This document shows positions 7,963-17,564 of a stretch of DNA of 42,159 nt, in pieces. The notes under the pieces are model-generated. The model did not search any database. It saw only the letters and a program-made list of their open reading frames with translations, and was not told the DNA's origin. Positions within the stretch are counted from its first letter, which is position 1; every line of letters begins with the position of its first letter. Source of the DNA: Erysipelotrichaceae bacterium (GTDB lineage: Bacteria > Bacillota_I > Bacilli_A > Erysipelotrichales > Erysipelotrichaceae); contig JAUMYM010000012.1 of NCBI GenBank assembly GCA_030528645.1, positions 1 through 42,159 of the forward strand, read 5' to 3'. Made by a program: the position numbers and the translations under genes.

Positions 7963-8723
7963 GATATTGCGTTACAGTTAGTTATTTAGGTATCAATTAT
8001 GTAGGTTGGCAAAGACAATCCAATGGCATCTCCGTACAAGAAGTCATTGAAGATACCTTATCGTCCATTTTAAATCAAACAATTATCATTGTATCTAGTG
8101 GACGTACAGATGCCTTGGTTCATGCTAAAGGACAGTGTTTTCACTTTGATTGTCAAACGACATATAGCTCTAGTTATTTAATGAAGGCAATCAATGGAAA
8201 CCTTCCCAGTGACATCTATGTCTTAGATATATGTAAAGTGAAAGATGATTTTCATGCACGTTTTTGTGTAAGTCGTAAGCATTATTATTATTTAATTAAT
8301 GTAGGACCCTATGATGTCTTTAGTAAGGATTTAGCGTTTCAATGTCGCTATCCTTTAGATCTTACGTATATGCAAGAGTGTGCCAAATTATTTTTAGGAC
8401 GTCATGACTTTGGTGCTTTTTGTGGCAATAGTTATACAACTCATCCCAATCAGGTGCGCAGAATTGATTCTATCATATTTAGCAAAGAGGGTAATTTCGT
8501 GAAGATTGCATTTGTTGGTAAGGGATTTTTAAGATATATGATTCGTATGATTGTAGGGACACTCATTGAGGCTGCAAGAGGTCGTATTGATAAGGCATTT
8601 ATTCAATACATGCTGGAATCTAGAGATAAAGAAGCATGTCGATGGAATGCAAAGGCTTATGGATTGTATCTTGAAAAGGTTGATTATGATGATTTTGAAG
8701 AATATCGTATAGAAGAACTTTAG
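7959..8723 (+). CDS. truA: tRNA pseudouridine synthase A
   Basis: Converts uridines 38-40 of the tRNA anticodon arm to pseudouridine. The open frame extends upstream to a TTG at 7914, but the family N terminus (RYCVTVSYLG, then GW QRQ) begins at the ATG at 7959, overlapping the ecfT stop by four bases, giving 254 residues. The catalytic motif is 'SGRTDALVHA', with the nucleophilic Asp present but Leu where most TruA have Gly. The C-terminal 'GFLRYMIRMIVGTL' segment is canonical. ecfA1-ecfA2-ecfT-truA is a common Bacillota linkage. Confidence 0.92.
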   Translation: MRYCVTVSYLGINYVGWQRQSNGISVQEVIEDTLSSILNQTIIIVSSGRTDALVHAKGQCFHFDCQTTYSSSYLMKAINGNLPSDIYVLDICKVKDDFHARFCVSRKHYYYLINVGPYDVFSKDLAFQCRYPLDLTYMQECAKLFLGRHDFGAFCGNSYTTHPNQVRRIDSIIFSKEGNFVKIAFVGKGFLRYMIRMIVGTLIEAARGRIDKAFIQYMLESRDKEACRWNAKAYGLYLEKVDYDDFEEYRIEEL

Positions 8724-8750
8724 TATGTTAGATAAGAAAGTTCTTTTTTT
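8713..8750 (+). terminator. Probable terminator after truA
   Basis: AAGAACTTT (8713-8721) pairs with AAAGTTCTT (8737-8745) across a 15-base loop and is followed by Ts to 8750. The stem starts within the last truA codons. The AT-rich stem makes it moderate in strength. Confidence 0.6.
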
Positions 8751-8853
8751 CTTGTCTTTTTAAGGAAAAGAGGAAAGAAAAATAAAGGATATTTATTTTA
8801 AGAAAAGGCTTACTAATTATGAAACACAAATAAGCGTTGTCTTAATAAGGTTA

Positions 8854-8879
8854 AAAAGATGCATAAATATCGCATTTTT
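8854..8879 (+). other. AT-rich hairpin with T run in the truA-rpsJ gap
   Basis: AAAAGATGC (8854-8862) pairs with GCATTTTT-type sequence (8872-8879), with one G-T pair and a nine-base loop. It may be a second terminator protecting the ribosomal operon from read-through. The rest of 8751-8853 is purine-rich and I see no gene in it. Confidence 0.4.
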
Positions 8880-8902
8880 ATGAAATTATTTTAAAAAAAC
8901 TA

Positions 8903-8931
8903 TTGCATTTATGTTTTATATTTACTATAAT
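8903..8931 (+). promoter_or_regulatory. Promoter of the S10-spc-alpha superoperon
   Basis: TTGCAT (8903-8908), a 17-base spacer and TATAAT (8926-8931). The predicted transcript starts near 8938 and has about 120 bases of untranslated leader before rpsJ. Confidence 0.8.
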
Positions 8932-8937
8932 ATTACA

Positions 8938-9046
8938 GCATCGCGTTGATGTGGGAGGTTGCCGGCACGCTAGAATGCGTTGTCATAAGTGTGATAACCG
9001 GGGAATTTCGACGGAGCGAGTTAACCGTATGGTTAAGTGAAATGAA
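8938..9046 (+). promoter_or_regulatory. Structured 5' leader of the S10 operon
   Basis: The leader is more G/C-rich than its surroundings and can fold. Visible pairings are CATC/GATG around 8939-8951, ACGC/GCGT (8967-8970 with 8977-8980) enclosed by GGTT/AACC (8957-8960 with 8996-8999), and TTAACC-GTAT-GGTTAA (9021-9036) just before the AAGGAGG site (9045-9051). Autogenous control of S10 operons by r-protein L4 is known in gammaproteobacteria, and leaders upstream of rpsJ are predicted in Bacillota. The ligand here is unknown. Confidence 0.55.
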
Positions 9047-9060
9047 GGAGGAAATATTTC

Positions 9061-9372
9061 ATGGCAAAAAATAGCGTAAAAATTCGCTTAAAAGCTTATG
9101 AGCACAGATCATTAGATGCTGCTAGTGAGAAGATTGTAAAAGCGGCAAAAGATCACGGTGCGAAAAAAGTTGTTGGACCGGTTCCACTTCCAACTGAAAA
9201 ACAAGTGGTAACAATCTTACGTGCGGTACACAAGTACAAAGATTCACGTGAACAATTTGAAATGAGAACTCACAAACGTTTAATTGAGATTATCGGACCA
9301 AGTGCAGAGACAATTGAAGCGTTAAGCCGTCTTGAACTTGCAAGTGGTGTTGATATCGAGATTAAGCTGTAG
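9061..9372 (+). CDS. rpsJ: 30S ribosomal protein S10
   Basis: A 103-residue full-length S10, recognised by '[12 protein letters not shown]', 'GPVPLPT' and '[14 protein letters not shown]'. It is a head-domain protein of the small subunit and, in other bacteria, the NusE partner of NusB in antitermination. It is the first gene of the superoperon. A strong AAGGAGG site nine bases upstream fixes the start. Confidence 0.97.
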   Translation: MAKNSVKIRLKAYEHRSLDAASEKIVKAAKDHGAKKVVGPVPLPTEKQVVTILRAVHKYKDSREQFEMRTHKRLIEIIGPSAETIEALSRLELASGVDIEIKL

Positions 9373-9388
9373 TTAGAAAGGTGACATC

Positions 9389-10066
9389 ATGAAAGGATTA
9401 TTAGGAAGAAAGCTTGGCATGACACAAGTGTTTACGGCAGAAGGGAAATTAATTCCGGTTACTGTTGTTGAAGTAGAACCAAATGTTGTTATGCAAAAGA
9501 AAACAATCGAAAACGATGGTTATGAGGCTGTTCAATTAGGTTATGAGGATTTAAGTGAAAAGGCTGCAAACAAACCGGAAGTTGGACATGCAAAGAAAGC
9601 AAATACTGTTGCAAAACGTTTTGTAAGAGAAATTCGTGGAAACGGTATGAGCGATCTTGAAGTAGGTAGCTTAGTAAATGTTGATATCTTTTCCGCTGGT
9701 GACATTGTAGATGTTACAGGCGTAAGTAAAGGTAAGGGCTACATGGGTACAATTTATCGTAACAATGCGACAATTGGGCCTAAATCACATGGTTCAGGAC
9801 ATCACAGACACATTGGTTCATTAGCGACAATTGGTCGTAACAATGGTGTAATCAACAAAGGGACTGCGATGGCTGGTCATGAAGGTTTCTTAAAAGTAAC
9901 AAATCAAAATTTAGAAATTATTAAAGTAGATGCTGAAAAGAACTATATGTTAATTAAAGGTAATGTCCCAGGACCTAAACGTGGATTACTTGTAATTAAG
10001 ACAACAGTTAAAAAAGTAAAACATGTAGAACCTAAAGTTTTACTTTCACATAGTAAGGAGGCTTAA
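9389..10066 (+). CDS. rplC: 50S ribosomal protein L3
   Basis: A 225-residue L3, an early assembly protein whose long loop approaches the peptidyl transferase centre. 'MKGLLGRKLGMTQVF' is a typical N terminus and 'LKVTNQNLEIIKVDAEKN' marks the C-terminal barrel. The central loop reads 'SHGSGHHRHIGSLATIGRNN' and then 'GVINKGTAMAGHEG', where most bacteria have a 'RVFKGKKMAGHMG'-like sequence, so it is diverged in an otherwise conserved part. Confidence 0.95.
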   Translation: MKGLLGRKLGMTQVFTAEGKLIPVTVVEVEPNVVMQKKTIENDGYEAVQLGYEDLSEKAANKPEVGHAKKANTVAKRFVREIRGNGMSDLEVGSLVNVDIFSAGDIVDVTGVSKGKGYMGTIYRNNATIGPKSHGSGHHRHIGSLATIGRNNGVINKGTAMAGHEGFLKVTNQNLEIIKVDAEKNYMLIKGNVPGPKRGLLVIKTTVKKVKHVEPKVLLSHSKEA

Positions 10067-10069
10067 TCG

Positions 10070-10699
10070 ATGGCTAAGTTAAATGTTTATAATTTAGAAG
10101 CTAAGGAAGTTGGTACGATTGAACTTTCAGATGCAGTGTTTGGAATTGAGCCAAACCAACAAGCGATCTTCGATGCGGTGCTAATGCAACAAGCAAGCCT
10201 TCGTCAAGGTACACATAAAACAAAAACTCGTAGTGAAGTAAGCGGTGGTGGTAAAAAACCATTCCGTCAAAAAGGTACAGGTAGAGCAAGACAAGGGTCA
10301 ATCCGTGCTACTCAATGGCGTGGAGGTGGGATTGCATTTGGCCCTACACCTAGAAGCTATGCTTATAAGTTAAATCGTAAAGTTCGTCGTTTAGCATTAA
10401 AATCAATCTTATCTGAAAAAGTGTTAAACAATGAAACAGTAGTGATTAATTCACTAAAAATGGATGCAGTTAAAACAAAAGAATTTGTTAAGGTTATGAA
10501 TGCATTTAATTTTGATCGTAAAACATTATTTGTAGTAGATGTGCAAGAAGATTTTGAAAATGCATACTTGTCAATGAGAAACTTACCAAATGTATTAATG
10601 GTAACAGTGGAATCATTAAATGTTTACGATGTTGCAAATGCAGATAAGTTAGTATTAACGGAAGCTGCAGCTACAAAAGCTGGGGAGGTATTTGCATAA
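10070..10699 (+). CDS. rplD: 50S ribosomal protein L4
   Basis: A 209-residue L4 lining the exit tunnel with its extended loop. '[20 protein letters not shown]' and '[13 protein letters not shown]' are the conserved loop signatures. In E. coli L4 represses its own operon, so it would be the first ligand to test on the leader upstream of rpsJ. Its stop overlaps the rplW start (TAATG). Confidence 0.97.
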   Translation: MAKLNVYNLEAKEVGTIELSDAVFGIEPNQQAIFDAVLMQQASLRQGTHKTKTRSEVSGGGKKPFRQKGTGRARQGSIRATQWRGGGIAFGPTPRSYAYKLNRKVRRLALKSILSEKVLNNETVVINSLKMDAVKTKEFVKVMNAFNFDRKTLFVVDVQEDFENAYLSMRNLPNVLMVTVESLNVYDVANADKLVLTEAAATKAGEVFA

Positions 10700-10986
10700 T
10701 GAGTAACGCTAGAGATATTATTATTCGTCCAATCATTACTGAAAAGACAATGAAGTTAATGGATGCAGATAATAAAATTACATTTGAAGTAGCGAAAGGA
10801 ACAAATAAAACACAAGTTCGTCAAGCTATCGAAGAGATTTTCAATGTTAAAGTTGAAAAAGTAAATATCTTAAATGTTCGTCCTAAGACAAAACGTGTAG
10901 GTAAATATGTTGGTAAAACAAGTGCGGTTAGAAAAGCGGTTGTTAAATTACCTGAAGGACAAGATATTAATCTATTTAAAGATTAA
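10699..10986 (+). CDS. rplW: 50S ribosomal protein L23
   Basis: A 95-residue L23 at the tunnel exit, the docking site for trigger factor and SRP. Conserved segments are '[11 protein letters not shown]' and '[19 protein letters not shown]'. It is translationally coupled to rplD by a one-base overlap. Confidence 0.96.
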   Translation: MSNARDIIIRPIITEKTMKLMDADNKITFEVAKGTNKTQVRQAIEEIFNVKVEKVNILNVRPKTKRVGKYVGKTSAVRKAVVKLPEGQDINLFKD

Positions 10987-11047
10987 TTAGTAAATTATCG
11001 GAAGAAATATGCTATTTCCGGAAAAATGCATAAGGAGGAATTAATCA
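10987..11047 (+). other. Longest gap inside the S10 cluster, with a small hairpin
   Basis: This 61-base gap separates rplW and rplB. CGGAAG can pair with the later TTTCCG across an AT-rich loop. There is no T run, so it is not a terminator. An AAGGAGG site at its 3' end serves the GTG start of rplB. Confidence 0.3.
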
Positions 11048-11881
11048 GTGGCGATTAAGAAATATAAACCAACGACACCTGGTCGTCGTGGGATGTCAGG
11101 ATTAACTTTTAGTGAAATCACAGCTGTAAAGCCAGAAAAAAGTTTAACTGTTTCATTCTCTAAATCAGGTGGTCGTAATAATACTGGTAAAATTACAACA
11201 CGTCATCACGGTGGCGGACACAAACAACTATATCGTATCATTGACTTTAAGCGTAATAAGGATAATATCCCTGCTAAAGTTGCGACAATTGAATACGATC
11301 CAAACCGTTCAGCAAACATCGCATTATTAAACTATGCAGATGGTGAAAAGAGATATATCTTAGCTCCAAAAGGATTAACTGTTGGTCAAACAGTGGTTTC
11401 TGGAGAAAGTGCTGATATCAAGGTTGGTAATGCTTTAGAAATGAAGAATATGCCTGAAGGTACATTCATTCATAACGTTGAGTTAAAACCTGGTAAGGGT
11501 GGACAACTTGCTAGATCAGCCGGTGTTTCTGCTCAAATCTTAGGGATTGAAAATAAATATGTAATTATTCGTTTAGCTTCAGGTGAAGTTAGAAAAATCT
11601 TAGCTAATTGCCGTGCAACAATCGGTACAGTTGGTAATGAAGACCACAGCTTGGTAAACTTAGGTAAAGCTGGTAGATCTCGTTGGTTAGGTATCCGCCC
11701 TACAGTTAGAGGTTCGGTAATGAACCCTAATGATCACCCTCATGGTGGTGGTGAAGGTCGTACACCAATCGGACGTAAGTCTCCAATGACACCTTGGGGT
11801 AAAAAAGCTATGGGTGTTAAGACTCGTAAGACAAAGAAAGCTTCTACGCAATTAATCGTACGTAGACGTAATAGTAAATAA
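11048..11881 (+). CDS. rplB: 50S ribosomal protein L2
   Basis: A 277-residue L2, needed for subunit association and peptidyl transferase activity. The C-terminal '[20 protein letters not shown]' contains the essential His. The start codon is GTG with a strong AAGGAGGA site, a plausible way to tune output. The length is standard. Confidence 0.97.
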   Translation: MAIKKYKPTTPGRRGMSGLTFSEITAVKPEKSLTVSFSKSGGRNNTGKITTRHHGGGHKQLYRIIDFKRNKDNIPAKVATIEYDPNRSANIALLNYADGEKRYILAPKGLTVGQTVVSGESADIKVGNALEMKNMPEGTFIHNVELKPGKGGQLARSAGVSAQILGIENKYVIIRLASGEVRKILANCRATIGTVGNEDHSLVNLGKAGRSRWLGIRPTVRGSVMNPNDHPHGGGEGRTPIGRKSPMTPWGKKAMGVKTRKTKKASTQLIVRRRNSK

Positions 11882-11900
11882 CGAAAGGAAGGAAATATAG

Positions 11901-12170
11901 ATGACACGTAGTTTGAAAAAAGGTCCATTTTGCGATGACCACTTAATGAAAAAAGTGGAAAAGCTAAATGAATCTGGTAAAAAAGAAGTAATTAAGACAT
12001 GGTCTCGTCGTTCAACAATTTTCCCTGATTTCGTTGAACACACATTTGCAGTTTATAACGGTAAAGAACATGTTCCGGTTTATGTAACAGAAGATATGGT
12101 TGGTCATAAGCTTGGAGAATTCGTGCCTACACGTAAAAATGGTGGGCATGGCGATGATAAGAAAGGATAG
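11901..12170 (+). CDS. rpsS: 30S ribosomal protein S19
   Basis: An 89-residue S19 in the small-subunit head, contacting S13 and the A-site region. '[18 protein letters not shown]', '[19 protein letters not shown]' and '[11 protein letters not shown]' are all canonical. Confidence 0.97.
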   Translation: MTRSLKKGPFCDDHLMKKVEKLNESGKKEVIKTWSRRSTIFPDFVEHTFAVYNGKEHVPVYVTEDMVGHKLGEFVPTRKNGGHGDDKKG

Positions 12171-12182
12171 GAGGATATAAAC

Positions 12183-12515
12183 ATGGAAGTAAAGTCAACT
12201 GCTAAAACAGTGCGTATCGCTCCTAGAAAAGTAAGACTTGTATTGGACTTAATTAGAGGAAAAGATGCTGCACAAGCTTCTGCAATTCTTAAGTTCACTC
12301 CAAATCATGCTGCTGTAGAAGTTGGTAAAGTACTTAAATCAGCTGTAGCAAATGCTACAAATAATCATAGTTTAGATGCATCAAAGTTATACGTAAAAGC
12401 TTGCTATGCAGATGAAGGTGTAACAATGAAACGCTTTATGCCTCGTGCAAAAGGGAATGCATCACAAATTTTAAAACGCACAAGCCACATCACAGTTGTT
12501 GTGGCTGAAAGATAG
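12183..12515 (+). CDS. rplV: 50S ribosomal protein L22
   Basis: A 110-residue L22 whose beta hairpin narrows the exit tunnel with L4 and shapes macrolide sensitivity. Seen: '[19 protein letters not shown]' and the tunnel hairpin '[20 protein letters not shown]'. It lies between rpsS and rpsC as usual. Confidence 0.97.
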   Translation: MEVKSTAKTVRIAPRKVRLVLDLIRGKDAAQASAILKFTPNHAAVEVGKVLKSAVANATNNHSLDASKLYVKACYADEGVTMKRFMPRAKGNASQILKRTSHITVVVAER

Positions 12516-12532
12516 GAAAGGGGTCGTAAAAG

Positions 12533-13309
12533 ATGGGTCAAAAAGTAAGTCCAATTGGAATGCGCGTAGGGATTATCCGTGATTGGGAATCTAGATGGTA
12601 CGCAGAAAAAGATTATGGGACATTATTGATGGAAGACGTTAAGATCCGCAAATACATTGATAAAGAATGTAAAGATGCTTACGTATCTCGTGTGGAAATT
12701 GAACGTTCAAAAAATCGTGTTGAAATCATCATCCGTACAGCTCGTCCTGGTGCGTTAGTTGGAACAAATGGTGAACGTATTGAAGCTTTAAAGAAGGCTT
12801 TGATTAAAATGACTGGTGGTAAAACAGTAAACTTAACAGTTGTTGAAGTTGCAAATCCTGATTTAGATGCATATTTAGTTGCTAGAAGAATTGCTGAACA
12901 ATTAGAAAATCGTCAATCTTTTAGAACGGTGCAAAAGAAAGCAATTCAACAAACAATGAGATCTGGTGCAAAAGGAATTAAGACAATTGTTTCAGGTCGC
13001 TTAGGTGGAGCGGAAATCGCTAGAGGTGAAGGATATTCTGAAGGAGTTGTTCCTTTACATACACTTCGTTCTGATATCGATTATGCTTGGGTTGAAGCAT
13101 TTACTACGTATGGTAAATTAGGTGTTAAAGTTTGGATTTGTAGAGGAGAAGTTCTTCCTGGTCAAATGGTGAAAGAACCGGAAGCTGCAAAACTTCCACA
13201 AAAACCAGATCGTAGAAATCGTCGTAATGATCGAGTAAGAAAAGAGAAAGTTAATACTGTAGCAAAAGCGGAAACAGCGGTTGCTGAAGATGAAAAAGGA
13301 GGTAACTAA
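12533..13309 (+). CDS. rpsC: 30S ribosomal protein S3
   Basis: A 258-residue S3 of the mRNA entry tunnel. The N terminus '[19 protein letters not shown]' is typical. The KH-domain loop reads '[13 protein letters not shown]' (commonly iGxxG), and the C-terminal domain contains '[17 protein letters not shown]'. The tail from about residue 220 is long and charged ([13 protein letters not shown]), as in many Bacillota. Confidence 0.97.
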   Translation: MGQKVSPIGMRVGIIRDWESRWYAEKDYGTLLMEDVKIRKYIDKECKDAYVSRVEIERSKNRVEIIIRTARPGALVGTNGERIEALKKALIKMTGGKTVNLTVVEVANPDLDAYLVARRIAEQLENRQSFRTVQKKAIQQTMRSGAKGIKTIVSGRLGGAEIARGEGYSEGVVPLHTLRSDIDYAWVEAFTTYGKLGVKVWICRGEVLPGQMVKEPEAAKLPQKPDRRNRRNDRVRKEKVNTVAKAETAVAEDEKGGN

Positions 13310-13312
13310 CTT

Positions 13313-13729
13313 ATGTTAATGCCAAATAGAACAAAATTTAGAAGACCTCATAGATTGAGTTATGAAGGTAGATCAAAAGCTGGACGTGAAATTACGTTTG
13401 GTGAATTTGGTTTAGTGGCACAATCTGGTGCATATGTAAGTAATAGACAAATTGAAGCTGCGCGTATTGCGATGACTCGTTATATGAATCGTGGTGGTCA
13501 AGTATGGATTAAAATTTTCCCGCATTTAGCTATTACGAAAAAACCGTTAGAAGTGCGTATGGGTTCTGGGAAAGGTGCTCCTGAAGGATGGGTTGCAGTT
13601 GTTCAACCGGGACGTGTTATGTTTGAAATTGCTGGAGTTAGTGAAGAAGTTGCTCGTGAAGCATTCCGTTTAGCTTCTCATAAGCTTCCTGTTAAAACAA
13701 AGTTTTATAAGAAAGGTGAGTGCAAATAG
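13313..13729 (+). CDS. rplP: 50S ribosomal protein L16
   Basis: A 138-residue L16 near the A-site tRNA elbow. '[14 protein letters not shown]' is a typical Bacillota start. '[12 protein letters not shown]' and '[16 protein letters not shown]' match the conserved core. A GGAGG ribosome site overlaps the end of rpsC. Confidence 0.97.
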   Translation: MLMPNRTKFRRPHRLSYEGRSKAGREITFGEFGLVAQSGAYVSNRQIEAARIAMTRYMNRGGQVWIKIFPHLAITKKPLEVRMGSGKGAPEGWVAVVQPGRVMFEIAGVSEEVAREAFRLASHKLPVKTKFYKKGECK

Positions 13730-13930
13730 ATGAAGGTTAAAGAAATCAGAGATAAGAGTAATGCTGAATTACTTCAAAGTATTGATACTTTAAAAGAAGA
13801 GCTATTCAACTTACGTTTCCAACAAGCAACAGGGCAATTAGAAAACCCAAGTCGTATGAAGCAAATTAAAAAGACGATTGCTAGAATTAAAACTGTAATC
13901 ACTGAGCGTGAGCTTAGTGAAGTGAAATAA
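13730..13930 (+). CDS. rpmC: 50S ribosomal protein L29
   Basis: A 66-residue two-helix protein at the tunnel exit beside L23. '[21 protein letters not shown]' is the family signature. Its ATG directly abuts the rplP stop with no gap, so it probably depends on coupled translation. Confidence 0.96.
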   Translation: MKVKEIRDKSNAELLQSIDTLKEELFNLRFQQATGQLENPSRMKQIKKTIARIKTVITERELSEVK

Positions 13931-13941
13931 GGAGGCCCTAT

Positions 13942-14202
13942 ATGGAAAGATCTAGTCGTAAAGTATTACGTGGTAAAGTCGTTTCTGATAAAATGGACAA
14001 AACTATCACTGTTGAGATCTCAACAAATAAGAGCCATCCATTATATTCAAAACGCGTAAAATATTCAAAGAAATTTAAAGCTCATGACGAAAACAATGAG
14101 GCAAAAATTGGAGATATCGTAGAAATTATGGAAACACGTCCATTATCTAGAGATAAGAATTTCCGTCTTGTTCGTATCGTTGAAAAAGCTGTTATTCTTT
14201 AG
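13942..14202 (+). CDS. rpsQ: 30S ribosomal protein S17
   Basis: An 86-residue OB-fold primary 16S rRNA binder. '[17 protein letters not shown]', '[19 protein letters not shown]' and '[15 protein letters not shown]' are canonical. Confidence 0.97.
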   Translation: MERSSRKVLRGKVVSDKMDKTITVEISTNKSHPLYSKRVKYSKKFKAHDENNEAKIGDIVEIMETRPLSRDKNFRLVRIVEKAVIL

Positions 14203-14222
14203 GCCAAGGAGGAAGTGATAAT

Positions 14223-14591
14223 ATGATTCAAAATGAAACTAGACTAAAAGTCGCTGATAACACTGGTGCTAAGGAACTATTAGTTATTAGATGTTTAGGT
14301 GGCTCTAAACGCAGAAATGCAAACATCGGAGATATTATTGTTTGTTCAGTGAAACAAGCTTCTCCAGGTGGAAGTGTTAAAAAAGGTGATGTTGTTAAGG
14401 CAGTTGTTGTTCGTACAAAATATGGTATTGCACGTGAAAACGGTTCTTATATCAAATTTGATGACAATGCAGCTGTAATTATTAAAGATGATAATTCACC
14501 AAAAGGGACTCGTATTTTTGGTCCTGTAGCAAGAGAATTACGTGAGAAAGACTTCATGAAAATTGTGTCTTTAGCACCGGAAGTATTATAG
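14223..14591 (+). CDS. rplN: 50S ribosomal protein L14
   Basis: A 122-residue L14 forming intersubunit bridges and, in other bacteria, the binding site of RsfS. Seen: '[20 protein letters not shown]', '[17 protein letters not shown]' and '[20 protein letters not shown]'. It is the first gene of the classical spc cluster, here with no new promoter visible. Confidence 0.97.
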   Translation: MIQNETRLKVADNTGAKELLVIRCLGGSKRRNANIGDIIVCSVKQASPGGSVKKGDVVKAVVVRTKYGIARENGSYIKFDDNAAVIIKDDNSPKGTRIFGPVARELREKDFMKIVSLAPEVL

Positions 14592-14605
14592 GAGGATGAC
14601 TTTAG

Positions 14606-14926
14606 ATGAAAATTAAAACAGGCGATAAAGTTAAAGTCATTACTGGACATTACAAAGGAACGATTGCAGAAGTAATCAAAGTATTCCCTAAAGAAGAAAA
14701 GGTTCTTGTAGCTGGAGTTAATTTAGTGAAAAAAGCACTTAAACCAACACAAGCTAATCCGGATGGTGGCATTGTTGAAAAAGAAGCTCCTATTCATGTT
14801 TCTAATGTAATGGCTTATGACTCAAAGGCTAAAAAAGCTTCAAGAGTAGGCTACACTGAAGAAAAAGGTAAGAAAGTACGTGTCTATAAAAAGACAGGAA
14901 ATGTTATTAAAGGAGGTAAAAAATAA
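14606..14926 (+). CDS. rplX: 50S ribosomal protein L24
   Basis: A 106-residue assembly-initiating L24. The KOW motif is '[20 protein letters not shown]', followed by '[13 protein letters not shown]'. Its TAA overlaps the rplE ATG by one base. Confidence 0.97.
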   Translation: MKIKTGDKVKVITGHYKGTIAEVIKVFPKEEKVLVAGVNLVKKALKPTQANPDGGIVEKEAPIHVSNVMAYDSKAKKASRVGYTEEKGKKVRVYKKTGNVIKGGKK

Positions 14927-15465
14927 TGAACCGCCTTTTAAAGAAATACAATGAAGAAGTAAAAAACAATCTGAAAAATAAATTTGGTTATACTTCAGTA
15001 ATGCAAGTGCCAAAGGTTGAAAAAGTAGTTGTAAATATCGGGGTTGGAGATGCGATTAGTAATCCGAAGTTGTTAGATGAAGCAGTTGCGGAATTAACAC
15101 AAATCGTTGGTCAAAAACCGGTAATTACAAAAGCGAAAAAATCAATTGCGAACTTCAAACTAAGAGAAGGTATGCCAATTGGATGTAAAGTTACTTTACG
15201 TGGAGAAAGAATGTATGAATTCTTAGATAAATTAATCAATGTATCATTACCACGTGTAAGAGACTTTAGAGGTGTAAGTGAAACGGCATTTGATGGTCGT
15301 GGTAACTATACATTAGGTATTAAGGAACAAATCATCTTCCCTGAAATTAACTTTGATAAAGTGAATAAAGTAAGAGGTATGGATATTGTTATTGTTACTA
15401 CAGCTAATACTAATGATGAAGCTAAGGCATTGTTAAGTGAACTTGGAATGCCTTTTGCGAAGTAG
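14926..15465 (+). CDS. rplE: 50S ribosomal protein L5
   Basis: A 179-residue L5 of the central protuberance, carrying 5S rRNA with L18. Conserved: '[17 protein letters not shown]', '[19 protein letters not shown]' and 'RDFRGVS'. It is translationally coupled to rplX. Confidence 0.97.
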   Translation: MNRLLKKYNEEVKNNLKNKFGYTSVMQVPKVEKVVVNIGVGDAISNPKLLDEAVAELTQIVGQKPVITKAKKSIANFKLREGMPIGCKVTLRGERMYEFLDKLINVSLPRVRDFRGVSETAFDGRGNYTLGIKEQIIFPEINFDKVNKVRGMDIVIVTTANTNDEAKALLSELGMPFAK

Positions 15466-15479
15466 GGAGGAGAATTTAG

Positions 15480-15665
15480 ATGGCTAAGAAATCAATGGTA
15501 GTAAAATCTTCACGTCCTGCAAAATTCTCATCTCGTGAATATACAAGATGTGAGCGTTGTGGACGTCCACATTCTGTTTTACGTAAATATAAAATTTGCC
15601 GTATTTGCTTTAGAGAATTGGCTTATAAAGGTCAAATTCCTGGAGTTAAGAAGGCTAGCTGGTAA
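15480..15665 (+). CDS. rpsN: 30S ribosomal protein S14, zinc type
   Basis: A 61-residue zinc-binding (C+) S14. Two CxxC pairs ('CERC' and 'CRIC', about 24 and 40 residues in) make the ribbon, with '[21 protein letters not shown]' in between. Bacillota often keep a zinc-free paralogue elsewhere for zinc starvation; none is in this window. Confidence 0.97.
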   Translation: MAKKSMVVKSSRPAKFSSREYTRCERCGRPHSVLRKYKICRICFRELAYKGQIPGVKKASW

Positions 15666-15682
15666 TTAAGGAGGAAGCAAAC

Positions 15683-16087
15683 ATGATGAATATGACAGAT
15701 CCAATCGCGGATATGCTTACAAGAATTCGTAATGCGGTTAGTGCACATCACGAATCTGTGGAAATCCCTGCAAGTAAAATGAAGATTGAAATTGCTAAAA
15801 TCCTTAAGGATGAAGGCTTCATCTTAAATTATAACGTTGTAGGTGAAACAGCTAGTGACAAGAAAATTGTTGTTACATTAAAATATGGAGCAAACAATGA
15901 ACGTGTTATTAGTGGTATTAAGAGAATTTCAAAACCAGGTTTACGCGTTTATGCGAAGGCTGGTTCAGTACCTCGAGTACTTAATGGTTTAGGAGTTGCG
16001 ATCATTTCAACTTCTTCTGGACTAATGACTGATAAAAATGCAAGAAAAAATCATGCTGGTGGCGAAGTTGTCGCTTACGTATGGTAA
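15683..16087 (+). CDS. rpsH: 30S ribosomal protein S8
   Basis: A 134-residue S8, a central-domain organiser of 16S rRNA and, in E. coli, the repressor of the spc operon. '[15 protein letters not shown]' marks the N terminus and '[16 protein letters not shown]' the C-terminal motif. Two ATGs in a row (15683 and 15686) leave the first residue uncertain. Confidence 0.97.
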   Translation: MMNMTDPIADMLTRIRNAVSAHHESVEIPASKMKIEIAKILKDEGFILNYNVVGETASDKKIVVTLKYGANNERVISGIKRISKPGLRVYAKAGSVPRVLNGLGVAIISTSSGLMTDKNARKNHAGGEVVAYVW

Positions 16088-16109
16088 TTAAACTGAAAGG
16101 AAAAATATA

Positions 16110-16655
16110 ATGTCACGTATCGGGAATAAAACGATTACCGTTCCTGCTGGTGTTGAAATTACAATTACTAGCAGTAATGAGGTGACAGTTAAAGGGCCTA
16201 AAGGAACTTTAACTCGTCAGTTTAGTCCTTTAATTGGGATTAAAGTTGAAGATGGAGTAGTTACATGTACTCGTGCAAACGAAGAAAAACATACGAAACA
16301 GCTTCATGGTACTACACGCGCTTTATTAAACAATATGATTGAAGGTGTTCATACTGGATTTACAAAAGTACTTGAAATCGTAGGGATTGGATTTAAAGCT
16401 GCGTTAAGTGGTAATAAATTAGTATTAAATGTTGGGTATTCACACCCAGTTGAATTTGTTGCTGAAGAGGGTGTAAAAATTGAAGTACCTTCTGCAACAG
16501 AAGTTCGTGTTAGTGGGATTGACAAACAACGTGTTGGTGAATTAGCTGCTAATATTCGTGCTACAAGAAAACCAGAACCATATAAAGGTAAAGGTATTCG
16601 TTACAAAGGTGAACAAATCCGCCGTAAAGAAGGTAAAACGGCTGGTAAGAAATAG
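16110..16655 (+). CDS. rplF: 50S ribosomal protein L6
   Basis: A 181-residue L6 next to the GTPase-associated centre. '[17 protein letters not shown]', '[14 protein letters not shown]' and the C-terminal '[20 protein letters not shown]' are standard. Confidence 0.97.
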   Translation: MSRIGNKTITVPAGVEITITSSNEVTVKGPKGTLTRQFSPLIGIKVEDGVVTCTRANEEKHTKQLHGTTRALLNNMIEGVHTGFTKVLEIVGIGFKAALSGNKLVLNVGYSHPVEFVAEEGVKIEVPSATEVRVSGIDKQRVGELAANIRATRKPEPYKGKGIRYKGEQIRRKEGKTAGKK

Positions 16656-16673
16656 TGGAAAGGGGTATAAAAT

Positions 16674-17030
16674 ATGTTTAAGAAAGTTTCTAAGAATTCT
16701 GAAAGACTTCGTCGTCATGCACGTGTTAGAAGAAAAGTTACTGGTACTCCTGAATGCCCACGTTTAAATGTTTTCCGTTCAAATAGTCATATCCATGTAC
16801 AAATCATTGATGATGTAAATGGGAAAACATTAGTTTCTTGCAGCTCTGTTGCATTAAAACTTGAAAATGGTGGTAATATCGAGGCCGCAAAAGTAGTAGG
16901 TAAAAAAGTTGCTGAATTAGCATTAGCTGCTAATATCAATAATGTAGTATTTGATCGTGGAGGTTATGTATACCATGGTCGTATCCAAGCTTTAGCAGAT
17001 GCTGCAAGAGAAGCTGGATTGAAATTTTAG
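16674..17030 (+). CDS. rplR: 50S ribosomal protein L18
   Basis: A 118-residue L18, the 5S rRNA binder. The conserved '[17 protein letters not shown]' strand and the C-terminal '[20 protein letters not shown]' are present. Confidence 0.97.
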   Translation: MFKKVSKNSERLRRHARVRRKVTGTPECPRLNVFRSNSHIHVQIIDDVNGKTLVSCSSVALKLENGGNIEAAKVVGKKVAELALAANINNVVFDRGGYVYHGRIQALADAAREAGLKF

Positions 17031-17039
17031 GAGGGCACT

Positions 17040-17552
17040 ATGGAACGTAAACCAAGAAGAGTTGAACGCGAAAAAGAATTTGAAGAACGCGTCGTTGTTA
17101 TTAACCGTGTTAGTAAGACTGTTAAGGGTGGACGCCGTATGCGTTTCTCCGCTTTAGTAGTAGTTGGTGATAAAAAGGGTCGTGTTGGCTATGGCTTAGG
17201 CAAAGCGAATGAAGTACCTGATGCAATTAAAAAAGCCATCGAAGCTGCTAAGAAAAATGTTATTCGTGTACCATTGGTAAATGGTGGTAAAACAATACCA
17301 CATGATATTACTGGTGTTTATGGAGCTGGTGAAGTATTCTTAAAACCTGCTGCAGAAGGTACTGGGGTTATCGCTGGTGGTGCTGTACGTGCCGTGCTTG
17401 AACTTGCTGGAGTAAGTGATGTTCTATCTAAATGTATCGGTTCTCGTACACCAATTAATATGGTTCATGCGACTGTTAAGGCTTTAAGTGAATTAAAGAC
17501 AGTTAACGGAGTTGCAAAATTGCGTGAAAAGAAACCGCAAGAAATTCGATAG
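17040..17552 (+). CDS. rpsE: 30S ribosomal protein S5
   Basis: A 170-residue S5 involved in decoding accuracy and mRNA unwinding. '[20 protein letters not shown]', '[14 protein letters not shown]' and '[16 protein letters not shown]' are canonical. Only 12 bases separate it from rplO, so the rpmD (L30) gene that normally sits between them is absent. Confidence 0.97.
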   Translation: MERKPRRVEREKEFEERVVVINRVSKTVKGGRRMRFSALVVVGDKKGRVGYGLGKANEVPDAIKKAIEAAKKNVIRVPLVNGGKTIPHDITGVYGAGEVFLKPAAEGTGVIAGGAVRAVLELAGVSDVLSKCIGSRTPINMVHATVKALSELKTVNGVAKLREKKPQEIR

Positions 17553-17564
17553 GAGAGTACTGAT

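Noticed and set aside
8751-8853. Small gene in the truA-rpsJ gap
   Set aside because: Purine-rich, no start codon with a ribosome site followed by a sensible frame.
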